A stretch of 64,000 nucleotides of DNA, taken from NCBI GenBank assembly GCA_022606135.1, contig JABYQN010000003.1, positions 3,410,001 to 3,474,000 of the forward strand, read 5' to 3'. Under the pieces are notes generated by a model. That model had not been told where the DNA came from and made no database searches. It saw nothing but the letters and a program-made list of their open reading frames with translations. Positions within the stretch are counted from its first letter, which is position 1, and each line of letters starts with the position of its first letter. This document shows positions 46,368 through 57,874 of the stretch, piece by piece. The position numbers were made by a program, and so were the translations under genes. The DNA is from Fomes fomentarius. Taxonomy: Eukaryota > Basidiomycota > Agaricomycetes > Polyporales > Polyporaceae.

Positions 46368-47956
46368 TTGCGCAATGGTCAAGGGTTCTCACCGTGCGAG
46401 ATGGGGGATCCTGTGGTTGCCCCTGTCGCCCTCGATTTCGACGTGCTCAGCCGCCGTGCTCATCTCGAGCATGAATCAGCAGTCGCCACCGGGGCTTTGG
46501 ACGATGATGCTCCGCTACCTCTACCCCAGGCTGACTCCACCATGGAACAGCAAAACTTTGGCATGGGTGTACGGGAAGAGGGCTGTTCTCAGGACGAAGA
46601 TCGTTGTTCGTTAGTCAGCAGTTGGTCGAGCAATTACCGGATGCCCGCCAACGTCCTACCTCCACCGACGCCCACAAGCACGCTCCCAGGGGAAGAAGAG
46701 GAATAAGAAGTACTCACATAAGCAGCGCCGACTACGGTGGGAGGCAGAGGAAATGGCTCATCGGCAGGAGCTGTTGTCTCAAAACGAGGAGAAGGCTGCA
46801 TATGTGCCTTGCCGTGAGCCGAAGAAGGTAGCCTTGGCCCGAGCGCAGGAGGGCGTTGCCTAGGGCGTTGCCTTGGATGTGGACTACTGCCTGGTACAAG
46901 AGCCACGGACATACGCAGGCTTTGGCTACTCTGCTTTACCAGCTCCGAAGGCAAGCGATGACAGGGAGGTTGCTTGGGATGGACGGTGAGTATTTCATCG
47001 TTGTGGTTTGGGCAGGACTGATATCAATTTACCAGGAAAACTGTCGTCATCCTCGATCGGAATGGACGTTTTGTTGGAGCACTACTTGCTGGTCCTCGCA
47101 AAGGGTGGGTGCAGGCTTGCAAGAACGTTGAGGCACACATGCATAGTGCAAGGCAGGAATGTTATCTGGACGGGCATGAACTGCACCGTCGTGGAACCTT
47201 CGCCACGCTAACTACTGCACTGTCCATGGGATGTGGTCAAACGGTAGGCCTGTTGAACCTTTCGTTAGCCGTTGTGGTGCTTATCATGCATACAGAAGCC
47301 AACAAACCTCGCTCCGAGGAACAGACGCGAGGGGCGAGTGATCAAGAAACTGCTGAAGTCACGCTCTGTCAAGCGCGTGGTGAACTTTGCATCATGTGAG
47401 CTGCAGCATTCATTCTGTGTGTCTTGAGGCTAACTGAAGTATAGCGTGCTTGCAAATATATGCCCCTGCGGTTCATGATTATTATGGACGCACGCTGGAT
47501 GCCATATGCACACACGATCGCACTCTACAGCATAATTTTGACAACAACGTATTTGCAGGTGCGACGGTCAACCTTGGCCCATGCACCGTGGCCACACCAC
47601 ATCGTGACCACCTGAACCTACCCTTTGGCCTGTGTGCAGTGACAGTCTTTGGCCAATTCGACCCTACAAGGAGCGCCAAGGTCAAGCTGGATGAGCTCAA
47701 GCTCCTCATTCAGGTTCCTCCATACACCACATATTTGATCATGTTGGCGGTCATAACCCACTCCAACACCCCCCTTGACGATGGTGAGACGCGCATGTCC
47801 ATGTGCCAGTACACTGCAGGTGGACTGTGCCGCTACCACCGCTGTGGAATGCGCACACAGAAACAGTTCAAGTCTGATGGTGAGAAGCTTGAAACTGGAG
47901 AAGAGAGGTGGCGTACAGGCGTTGAGCTTTTGCAGAAGTGGGCCACAATGTGGTAG
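46368..47956 (+). CDS. TET/JBP-like 2OG-Fe(II) dioxygenase domain protein, likely defective
   Basis: The C-terminal exon (47420-47956) reads YAPAVHDYYGRTLDAI and NNVFAGATVNLGPCTVATP, then H-R-D in PHRDHLNLPFGLCAVT. It continues with a distal His in VITHSNTPLDDGETR and QYTAGGL. This HxD...H...R layout is that of the fungal TET/JBP-type oxygenase domain (Pfam 2OGFeDO class), linked in basidiomycetes to KDZ transposons. Upstream exons give GRFVGALLAGPRKGW with HELHRRGTFATLTTALSMGC, and a charged segment RRLRWEAEEMAHRQELLSQN. The frame is broken near 46690. An in-frame TAG at 46861 lies in a 12-bp tandem duplication (GGCGTTGCCTAG / GGCGTTGCCTTG). The usual GGHLVLWDL strand is degraded to SAKVKLDEL. 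Probably a decaying transposon-associated gene. Confidence 0.65.
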
Positions 47957-48141
47957 GGTGTAGTGGTGATGTTACTATACTTGCTTGAAGTAGTGCAGTG
48001 TCCTTTGGGAATCACCTGAATGATTGTCGCAATCCCCTGAAGAAGCGCTTCTGTTGCATAAATCCTGGGTACTAAGTACACGCGCCAGGAGTTGTAGGCG
48101 TCAGACACAGACAAGCGCTACAGGACGTAAGGCACTAAGCG

Positions 48142-48679
48142 CTACGCCACCGTCCGCAAATACGCCGTCCACGCGTCCCCAAACCGCTTCCACAGCCTGC
48201 CGTCTTCCACCGCGTACCGCCTGAACAGCGAGATCACCGTAAAGATGGACATCGCCTGCCACGAGCACGCGACAAGCATCCAGGGTCTCCGGCCCCTACA
48301 TGGCAGGTCGATATATAGCCTCCGTCGCCGAATTGTACGAGCTGGATGCCAAGAAGGAGACGCGCGATGCCGGTGTAAGATGGGTGCCGGACGAAGGCGT
48401 ATGGCCCGGATGTGATGAGGCAATGGTCGGGCGGATGTGCACTTCGTAGGTGAAGAAGTCGCCGAGGGTGTGATAGGACTACAGCCGCAGAGCCGCCCAC
48501 TTGCACCCGATTCCGGGGAGGGATGATGCCCAGTGCGAAGAAAAGAGCGGAGACGAGCAGGAGCAGGGCTTTGAGCATGTTTGTGCCGTATGTACTGTGG
48601 GATGATCAACAAGAATGTACCAAGAGTGTCGCGTTGACTTACAAGCTTTAGGAAAGAACGGGCTACGGAGGGCAGGCAT
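48142..48679 (-). pseudogene. Isoprenylcysteine carboxyl methyltransferase (ICMT)-like relic
   Basis: ICMT-family membrane enzymes methylate prenylated or similar substrates in the ER. Minus-strand pieces: a hydrophobic start (LKALLLLVSALFFALGIIPP); then, in another frame with an in-frame TAG, SYHTLGDFFTYEVHIRP; then, one base over, ITSGPYAFVRHPSYTG (the cofactor-binding signature region); and finally SLFRRYAVEDGRLWKRFGDA with WTAYLRTVA ending at 48142. Three frame disruptions and a stop separate the blocks. The sequence order is correct and nothing large is missing, so it is a nearly full-length but dead copy. Confidence 0.65.
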
Positions 48680-48999
48680 GGGTCACCGTCCGCGCACCTC
48701 ATCAACGCAGTACGGGGTGCGGGTATGAGAGTGGCCGAAATGTGACGCGATGTATAGTCTTCCTGTCTCTCTTCGTATTTGGAAATAGCTCATGGAAGTG
48801 GAAGTTGGTATCTGTAACGACTTTGTGGGAGAGAGGATGAGCGTGGAGCTTCGCGCTGGCGGGCGTTGCAGCTGAACTTGCGTGAGGGCGGGGTATGGGA
48901 GGATAGCGGGAGGTGCTGTAGTCGGAGGTGGATCGCTTGGTCGGGTGGACAGGTCCGTTGCGGCGTACGCATCCGCGCGAATAGCGAAGGTCATCTCAG

Positions 49000-51240
49000 A
49001 GGCCATGGACCCATGCGACAGCGAGTCGAGTTAGCCATTCCCCCAAACCCCGCAGGTAACGGTTGCACTCTTTGTTGCACTGAGTGATGGGACTTTGCAC
49101 GAGGGTGTGAGACTGGGTAATACGGGCCGAAGAATATGGTATATGTAGGGATGACATACCTTGACCACGAGACTAAGCCGCCATCCACCCCCGCAATCCA
49201 CAGTCGTATATCGACAGCTCGTTGATCTTCATCGCATATCCTCGAGCACGCTCCCTCGAACCCCTCAGCACCACCACGTCGGCCGGGTTCATGGGCGGAG
49301 GCCAAGAATGCGAATGCTTTGGTTTCGGAATAATCCACCTTCGAGGGGCAAATCGACTTCTACCATGGGGATTGGGGGTGACATAGAGCGGCGAACATCC
49401 GGGCTACTGGACCGTTTGCTCGATTTCGACGACCGAGAGGGAGGTCGAGGAAGAGAGGAGAACCACTTGAGGTTCGTCAACACCTTGAAAGCGCTCGGCG
49501 CAAGAGAACCGTTGCCCTGTTCGTCGTCGGAGCCACCGTGCCCTCCATGACGGACGCTCTTGGGGAATGGTGATGGTAAGTGGGAGACACTGGAAGAGCA
49601 GGACGCTGCCGAGATGGACGAAGGTGTTCGGAGACAGAGACGAGGGGGTAGCCGCAGCTTTGCCATTTTCCGAGAAGTCTCTATTCAGCTGCTCCTGACC
49701 GAGACTCACCCAGCTACTCTCTCGTCGAAGTTCTAACCGGGGCCGCCGCCGCGATACTTCCTCATCCCCCGACTCGTCCTGCTCGACGACCACGGCCGGG
49801 TGGGTATCTGATATATGTGCTTCGTCATCGGTGATGAAGATTGCATAGACTGCGTGCCAGGGGAGAGGCAATGATTTTTAGAGGGCAGAAATGCACCCTC
49901 TCGCCTATGTACCGACTTCGGGGAAGCAGTTTGACTGTAGGTCTACGCATGCCCTTTTGAGAACTTCCGCCTCTGAACGAAGATATGACACGTACTCTGA
50001 TTACGACTCCTGACTATATGCACCCTCCTGACTGCGCGTTTCCATGCGTTCCGCCCGAGAAGGAGACAAATCGCGCGCAAGATGTGTATCCGGATCTGGA
50101 GGTGTCCTGGCGGCCAGCTTTGCTGATACGGACTGCGGCAGCTGTAATGCCTCTTTGACAGCATCTATGTCGCGTATAGGCGCGACGAGGAAGCGGGAAC
50201 GGGCGAGAGGACAGTCGAGACGATTTGAACTTTGAAGAGACTAGGATTGGCGTTGGAAGTACGTGTCAAGGAACTCGATGCATCTCTCCGGCGGATGAGG
50301 AAGGTGCAGACTTGGTTACTTCATCGCTGCCTCGTGCTCAAAGTATCCCATTGATCAAGCAGAGGACCGAGTGAGCTGAGCAGCCTAGTCACTGCAGGGA
50401 TCCGCATATGTGACGAAGATGGAGATGGAAGAGATCGCGGATTCGTACGAGTATGATGTCTTTTCAAATGCCTCTGTATGCAGTGGTGAGCGTGAAACAG
50501 GGTCAGTATTCCCAAATTTGACCTACCCAACTCTGCTTCAGTCCAGATACCGATGCTGTGAGGTTTTGAAGACGGGAAGACTCGTTTGCCGTTATTCGAG
50601 AGAAAAAACTCACTGTACAACTAGTGCGGGCGGAGGAGTGATTGGGCGACTTCGAGCGCGTTTGTCCTGACGGGATGTGCCCTTGCTGCCGTTCACGCCC
50701 CCTTTTCCGGCATTGTTCAGAATGAGGTCGTCAGAGTCAGAGTCGGAGTCGGATGAGATACTAGTATCATGCAATGAATAGTAAGCAACGATAGAGCGTT
50801 GAGCCTAGGGAAGGCCGTGATCGCAAGGCGCATATATGCATCGTTTCGCTCATCCATCTACCAGAGCCATCGGAGACGACCCACCATAGATCTCCTCGTC
50901 CGAGCCATCCGAGAAACTCGATTTCCGTGTCCGCGACTCCTTCTCTACATAAGGCGGGCAAATCTTGCGCACTACGCGTCTTGTACCGAAGAAACAGCGC
51001 GTCTTCATCTTCGATTGTCGGCTGAGCTTGTGTATATGTCCCGTGAAAAGACGGACCAGCCGATGATGACGGAGGAACGTCCGTGTTAACGGAGGGCCGT
51101 CATCGCCTACACTCACAAGATGAGCCGACCAAGATCTACAGGTATCATCCCGAGCGAGGACACTTAACGTGATCATACGAATGGCCTGTGCACCCCTCTC
51201 CATCTCCGCTGCTATGTCCTCAAAGCGATGATGATAATGG
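49000..51240 (-). CDS. Acidic/Ser-rich protein of unknown function, exon set
   Basis: Several minus-strand pieces read like true coding sequence between good splice sites. They are FEDIAAEMERGAQAIRMITL (about 51220-51160), SFSDGSDEEIYGGSSPMAL (about 50910-50850), and TSISSDSDSDSDDLILNNAG with QDKRARSRPITPPPALVVQ (about 50765-50630). Further pieces are AFEKTSYSYESAISSISIF (about 50475), VVVEQDESGDEEVSRRRP (about 49790) and FKVLTNLKWFSSLPRPPSRS (about 49480). I could not join all exons in one frame and recognise no family. It could be one long disordered protein or two. Confidence 0.35.
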
Positions 51241-52320
51241 AGAGATTCGAGGATGGTCCTGATGTCACTAAGCTAATGGCCACTGTGAGCATCAGGGTAC
51301 TGCGTACAATCGGATTTGAAAGACCACCTTTGGTTGGTACGTTTGTGCAGGCAGCATAGGGCTCGAGCGATGAGTGACCCCCCAGTAGTCGTGAAATGGT
51401 TTTCAATGATAAGCGGGCACGAAGGGGATGCAACAAACGCAGGAGATACGTTGTTAGGAAAAATCTGAAAATTGCGGGGTGCTTGGTCTGTAAGAGCTGT
51501 GGCTGAACAAGATCACGATTCACTGGCAGTGCACTCAAGCTGAGGATAGACCGGACTGATCAGCACTTGAATTAACATTGCCAGAGGTAAAGTTAGGAAT
51601 GGGACGTGGCGTCAGGCGGGGCTTCTTGCTTATGTCTATTTGGCTGGGCGTTAACCTTCAGCTTTTCACATCTCGGAGCCTGACGAGGCCGAGACTCCGA
51701 GGTCGTGCCTGCAACAGCCGAGGTCCCACAGTCTCAGTTGACTGCTCTTGTCAGTCTTCGCCAATCAAATCACATAAAGCATACGAACGCACAGAAGATG
51801 GTCGAAGCGAACTCCGCCTCCGACCCACACGTCCCAACTGGCAGGAGACCGCTGAGGATGCCCGTCCTGGACAGACGCAGTCAGTGCTCCAGTCTCGTCA
51901 AGGCCATTTCTATCGTTCTGATTACCGTGAAGGGAAGTATTGCGGGAGAGCGAGCCGGAAGTAAGGGAGGTAGACGACGGCAATTCGCGCAACCGTAGTT
52001 CTGAAGTTGCGCTTACCATTCTGAGCCTCTCGGACAGAGTGCGCCCCTGTGAAGCCGGTGGGCGCCCCAAGTTATCCTCACTTTCGCAGCATCCCCGCTG
52101 GGAGAAGTAACAATGGCCCTCACGTGGGATGGGAAAGCGACTTCCAGCCGATGATTCGGTCCCATGCTCTGGATGCGCTCGCTTTTCTTGTACAAGACAC
52201 CTCAGTCGCGGGATGGGAGGAGAGAGGAAAGCTCACAGAGAGGTACCTGAAGGCCTGAGCACTCAGGAGACCACAAGATCCATACGCGCCTTGATATGCG
52301 ACGTCACTGACTGAACAATT
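51241..52320. other. Unassigned; coding-like piece at 52110-52260 on plus strand
   Basis: Overlapping frames occur on both strands. The best-looking is plus-strand GWESDFQPMIRSHALDALAF, VQDTSVAGWEERGKLTERY ending at 52258. A minus-strand frame (LSERLRMVSATSELRLRELP) at 52020-51960 could be an upstream exon of the acidic/Ser-rich gene. Nothing is recognised with confidence. Confidence 0.3.
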
Positions 52321-52650
52321 CATCGAGGTGAGTTTCGTTGCGGCTCAGTATCTCAAAAGGAGGAACTAAGACACACTGACTGTCGATATACGCTCGACAA
52401 GAAGCTTAATATAAGCTAGATGACTCAAATCGCTACCTCGCTAGGAGGTATCAGAACGGGGTTCCAATCAATCGGATGCAATTCATCCTGCGAGTACGGA
52501 TGTACGTCGATTCGCTTCGTCACATGATTCACCATGTCCCTGAGACCTTGCTCCGACTTGACATCTCGACACGCCTAGCCATCAACTACGAGCATATTGC
52601 ATATCGCATGTAAACGGACATACTGATACTGGAACGTGAACCCTTCTGTC

Positions 52651-54031
52651 TTATAAATTCTCGTTATTTTTGACAGGCGCCTTGACAGCCTGCGCGATCT
52701 CAACGGCTCCCTGTTGTAAGTCAGCGCGTGTATCAGCAGCGCGCAACAATCTGAGCAGACCGTGACCTACGGGGGTATCAGAATGGCAACAAATGGATAC
52801 CTCGGATACTACGTCTGGAAGAGGCAAGGCACCACTCACGCTCGAGACCTTCTTCTCTTCGAGTAATCTGTTTACCCTATCTGTGACTTCTTGCAAGGGG
52901 ACAGGGTCGTGCTTCCTGCGATGCGGCGTGAGAATGGCACCCCACCATAGTAGTCGGTTCAGCAAAGATGCCTCCACATCCGAGCTTGTTCCTCAGCAGC
53001 AGGATGAGAACGGTAGCTCACTTCGTAATCAGAAGTTTGCCTTCTGCACTGTAGGCCAGGTCCGCGAACCACTCTGGATGCACTCTAGATGAGCGGGGAA
53101 GTATAGCTGCGGAGAGCGAGGAGTACGTGCCTGCAATGAACGGGATGCTGAGCTCCTCAGCAGCCGATTGGTGGCACGTTCCTGCGAGGCCCATGAACGG
53201 GACCTTATAGAGCCTTGCGACGCCCACGACCGCCCACGCCAAGTTAATGTCGCATGCAGTCATACCGTAGACGGCGCCATGAGGTTTGATCTGGCTTTTC
53301 GGGTGAGCGATGATCACAGCATGCAGCCCGGAAAGCACTTGCATGATTCAGAGGTACTCCATGCAGAATGAGGAACCCGGTGAGGGCGCTGACCTGATAT
53401 ATGAAGCATGAGGCGAGTTCATCCTGACATGATGTGCATGATGTATTTACTGTTTGAGCGTGACTGGATACTCACCGGTTCCATCTTCATTTCACGGCTC
53501 CCCCAGCCTCCCCGGTCCGGCAGACAAGGGTGAGCACCGATGAGGATGTTGTTCTTCTTGGCGAGCTGCACCGTCTCGTTCATGATGAAGAAGTCACTGA
53601 ATGATCAGTAGGTCATATGCACACTGTCTTCCTTGTGGGCTACTCGTGTTCACTCACGATGCGTGAAAGCCGCAAGCGACATTTGCAAGGTGGATAGTTT
53701 GCATGAGGGCTTCGTTATCTCCCTGTGAATATGCTGCATGTCTGTATCTGGCTTAGGGATGCGAATACGTTCGTACTCACGATCTTGTAGAGCGCAAACC
53801 CGTATAACATAGAAAGAAAGAGCAGTGTCAGCAAACAACGGAGTGAAAAATGAGACGCCGAGAAAGGGAAGCCAAGCGCCCTTACACCACCTGCCTCTCG
53901 ACCACCATGCACGCTATCACCGCCTCCTCCTGGACGATTGTCCATAGCACGCAGAGTAACTCAAAATGTTATAAGTATGAGACACATACCTCGCCCATAT
54001 CACAGTTGACGATTGCGCGGAGACCAGTCAT
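52651..54031 (-). CDS. LamB/YcsF family, 5-oxoprolinase subunit A
   Basis: Bacterial PxpA homologues work with PxpB/C to open 5-oxoproline using ATP. Start ATG 54031 reads TGLRAIVNCDMGE. Later exons: GFALYKI | GDNEALMQTIHLANVACGFH | DFFIMNETVQLAKKNNILIG with AHPCLPDRGGWGSREMKMEP | DELASCFIYQVSALTGFL | PLNH-IKPHGAVYGMTACD with VPFMGLAGTCHQSAAEELSI | WFADLAYSAEGKLLIT | KHDPVPLQEVTDRVNRLLEE | VSICCHSDTP | GAVEIAQAVK. The stop is TAA 52651. Domain order and length (~260) are complete. Two introns appear to use GC donors, and the acceptor before GFALYKI lacks AG (it reads TTATAC). It is divergently paired with the urea-carboxylase relic, which carries the PxpB/PxpC-type domains. Confidence 0.8.
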
Positions 54032-54302
54032 GGCCAACACGGTGGGTATCCTCGCGATGGAACCTAAACGGAATAGACGGTTGACTCGTGGATGCAGGTC
54101 GCATTTTTATACGTCTCGCTTGAGATAAGGGCCGAAGTATCATACTTTGAGATAGCACGGGTCGGCGCCACCGAGCTTTCCCTATGCTATCGCGACATCA
54201 TATGCACGTCTCGTGCCGTCTTTGGTATATTGTTATCTGTTAAGTACAGTTGAAACCCATGGGTACCGACTGACGGTCCTCCCTACAGAGCTTCCAACCA
54301 GT
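54032..54302. promoter_or_regulatory. Shared divergent promoter region
   Basis: These 271 bp separate the starts of the LamB/YcsF gene (minus) and the urea-carboxylase-type gene (plus). Head-to-head spacing this short implies a bidirectional promoter serving two enzymes of one route. No specific factor site is identifiable by eye. Confidence 0.5.
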
Positions 54303-57300
54303 ATGAGCAAGAGTACAGCTCACAAGCTTCTCATCGCGAACCGCGGCAAGATTGCCGTGCGCATCCTCCGCACAGCAAGCCATCTCAACATTCGCACTGT
54401 CGCGACATACGTCGACTCCGATGCGACAGCCCCGCACGCTGTACAATCCGACGAAGCTGTCCAGTTCAAGTTGAACACAGACGACCCAGGAGCTAGCGCA
54501 CGCGGATACCTCGACGCCGAGGCTATCATCGCAATATGCAAGGAACACGCAGTGACACTGGTTCATCATGGGTATGGCTTCCTGTCCGAGAATGCCCCCT
54601 TCGCACAAATGGTCGCCGACGCCGGAATAACATGATTGAGCCCCCGGCTGGAGACAATTACGACGATGGGTTTAATACATGGTGCACGTCAACTGGCCCA
54701 AGAGGTGGATGTCCCTGTTGTTGCAGGATGTGAGGCGCTGCTTTAAGAGGCCGAAGAGGCGGTTGCATTCGCCGACAAGGTCGGTTACCCTGTCATGTTG
54801 AAATCGACAGCGGGAGGTGGCGGGATGGGCCTCGTTATCTGCAACTCGCCCGAAGAAGTGCAAGACAAGTTTGATTCTACCCGTGCGCACGCACAGGTAT
54901 GCAGTCCTGTGTTTTTTTTTCTCGTTCTGACTCTCCCCTCATGCTGTGCGGACGTCGCAGTCGCTATTCCACGACGACGGGTCATTCGTCGAGAGATAAT
55001 ACCCATCCACGCGACACATCGAAGTCCAGGTCAGCGCTGTGTAATGCACTCTGATCGACGAGTGACTCACTTGTACAGGTCTTTGGTAATGGAACCTGAC
55101 ATGCGATACACATGGGCGAGCGCGAATGCAGCGTACAAAGACGTCATCAGAAAGTCATCGAGTCCCCCAGCCCTGTCATGCTGCGTCATTCCCGTACGAG
55201 TATTATTATCCTCTTTCTGTCGTGTTCTGCAGATTCACCCTGGTCTAGACATCGTGGAGCTTATGTTCCTCCAAGGAATCGCGAAGCATGACGGCGTCTG
55301 CGATGGCATCCTCTCCCCTCCATACTACGACCAGGGACAATACATGACCCCTCTTCCGAACGCAGGAGTCATGCTATTGAAGTCCGCGTGTACTGCGAGA
55401 ACCCCTCGGCCCAGTTCAGGCCATGCCCTGGGATCCTTCAACAGGTGGACATTCCATATGCGGAGTGGCTCAGAGTCGACTCATGGGTCGAGACCGGAAC
55501 GACCATCACACCCTACTTCGACTTGCTCGCATGTAAGCTCATCGTGACAGGATCGACGTGGGGGAAAGCGATCGACCGACTATGTGACGCTTTGCAGAAG
55601 ACGAAGATATACCGCTCACCCAACAACATCTCTTACCTGCAGGCTATCTGCCAGTCTGACGGGTTCCGTGCTGGGAAGGCGACGACGACGTTCCTTGATA
55701 CATTTGCCTACACTGCTAGGTACGTCACTCACGTTCATCTTGTGTTCGCCAGTGCTCATGTAGGGGTACTACAGGGCCTGTGAGGTGCTGAGTGGGGCAT
55801 CGAGACGACAGTACAGGACTACCCGGGTCGTCGTGTCAGTCTGGGCATCCCACGCAGTGGTCCGATGGACTGGTTCGCCTTTTGAGTCGTCTTCGCTTCC
55901 ACTCCCCTGCTGTGGTCGCAATCAGTGGCGCCACCATGAAGGTCACCCTGAATGGAACGAAGGGAGGCTTCTCGGAGATACTAAGGTAGTACTTGGGCTC
56001 CAAGGCCACATCCATGAGCCTTGGAGGGTACCAGGGCCACTCTCCCATCGCCGGAGACTCACGATCGCCGAATGTGATGTCATGAATACTCGCCACGCTT
56101 CTGAGACCCTCTTCCGCCTCCCCGACTGCCATATCTCAACGTTCCCATCCGACTGGATGATATACGTCCTCCCTGGACCTCAATGCGACTCCTCCTTCAT
56201 CACTCCCGATGGAGTCACCGAGTTCTTCAACACGAGATGGTCAGTGAGCGTCTCTAGTAATTGGATGGGTGTGCGCCTGGATGGCCCACGCATCGCATGG
56301 GCACGAGAGACAGGTGGAGAGGGTGGCTCGCATCCTAGCAACATCCTTGTCAATGGGTATGACGTGAATGGGGACACGCCTGTCATCCTGACGCACGAGG
56401 GCCCAGACATGGGTGGGTATGTGTGTGCACGATCGCCACTGCTGAGTTGTGAGTATCTCTTCGCTTTGTACGTTTGCTGGGCTAAAGCATCTTTGTGAGA
56501 TAGCTGGAAGCTCGGACAACTGAAAGCCGGAAATACCGTGCATTTCAAGCGGATCTCGTATGGTCAGGCTATAGCACTCCGCAGAGAAACAAGGGAGCTT
56601 CCTGGAGAAGCTCGATGATTCGTCCTCCACCCCTTCCCTTGTGCTAGATTCATCCCTCGAGGACACAGATATCAACCCTCCCCTGCACGTGGTTCATCCG
56701 GAACCTCCTACACATCGTCCTGGAGTCGTCAGGTGGGCGACTCCGCGATTCTCGTCGAGTTCGGTAAGATGCAGCTAGACTTTGCCGTCCAGGTGCGGAT
56801 ACACGCGTTCGAGGCCGAAGTAAGGAGACGAGTGATTCCTGGTATCTGGTTCCTCGCGCCTTGCATACGCTCGACCATGGTTAGTGATATCTCCCCAAGC
56901 ACTACATTAAGGTCGGCTAACCAGTCTGGAGGGCTAGGTCCACTTCAATTTCCTTGTCATTTCCCAAAGCGACGTCCTGTCAGTTCTCATTGATGCAGAG
57001 ACTCTCCCCAGCAGTGTCGACTTGCTTACGTTCCCCGGCGTCGTTGCATAACCTTCTCGGTCGTTCTCGACGACAGGTGGAGCCGTGAAGCGCTGGAGAA
57101 GTACATGTGGAGCATTAGAGCGAGTGCGGCCTATCTCCCCAGCGATGTGTACCTTGCGAGGAACAGCACTGAAGCTTGTCGGTACAGATTGGGTGAGTGT
57201 CGAACTCGCATGTTGTCTCGTCTCGTCTGGATGTTGGATAGCTCGTGTTTGGAGTTGGGTTTTACTTGGCTTGCCCTTTCCTGGTACGGTAAGCTCGGAT

Positions 57301-57545
57301 CTATCGACCGCTCGCATTGATTACAATGTTAACATTGCGCAGGTCGACCCGCGGTGCCGACTAGTCCGACAGAAGATGAACCCTTCACATACTCATACTC
57401 CTCGAGTACGTCAGCCGTTCAGCTACTTAGACCTCCCTCTCATTGCCTGTAGGGAGCTATCGGTATTGCAGGACTCGTTGCAGCGATATATCCTATCGAA
57501 TCGCCTGGAGGGTACCAACTATACTCAGGTGAGCGGCGTGAATGC
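54303..57545 (+). pseudogene. Urea carboxylase / 5-oxoprolinase-BC type fusion, multiply disrupted
   Basis: The original protein joined a biotin carboxylase domain to PxpC/KipA- and PxpB/KipI-like domains. ATG 54303 leads to HKLLIANRGKIAVRILRTA and HHGYGFLSENAPFA. In-frame stops follow at 54633 (TGA, where relatives have Trp), 54744 (TAA), 54997 (TAA, in VER*YPSTRHIEVQ) and 55098 (TGA, in VFGNGT*HAIHMG). An exon with the ATP-grasp core (EMNTRIQVEH in relatives) is missing between MLRH and [11 protein letters not shown]. Then come CENPSAQFRPCPGILQQ, TTVQDYPGRRVSLGIPRSGP (shifted and shortened), WARETGGEGGSHPSNIL, VEFGKMQLDFAVQVRIHAFE and LVAAIYPIESPGGYQLY near 57530. No biotinyl motif was found. 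Clearly dead. Confidence 0.85.
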
Positions 57546-57874
57546 GGGGGAGGAGAACATTGGTCGCGTTGTGAAGGGAGTGGGTAGAAACGTGGTGGAG
57601 GGGTCAATGGTACAAGCAGGGGAGAGGAGATCTTGGTAATATTCCAGTAAGGGTCCTGGTTATGATGTACACATCAAATGTTCATTGCAGACATTTTCCT
57701 CGTTCGATCGCAACAATGGCACCTCATTTCACGAGTTTGTACAAGGCTCTCAGGTTCACTTCCGAGGTGTGTGTGTGGTGGCAGTGTTCCGCTCTGGGAT
57801 TGCAAGCGTCCTACCATGACCCACATCATCACAGGAAGACAAAACAAAACATCACCGTCGAGTTTCTCTCATCC
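57546..57874. other. 3' flank of the urea-carboxylase relic
   Basis: A frame near 57690-57820 reads TFSSFDRNNGTSFHEFVQGS, but it is not a domain I know. It may be decayed coding sequence of the fusion or of the neighbouring inverted-repeat element. Confidence 0.3.

Noticed and set aside
57085..57639. 184-codon plus-strand ORF
   Set aside because: It cuts across frames of the urea-carboxylase relic; the family-like residues there are read in other frames.
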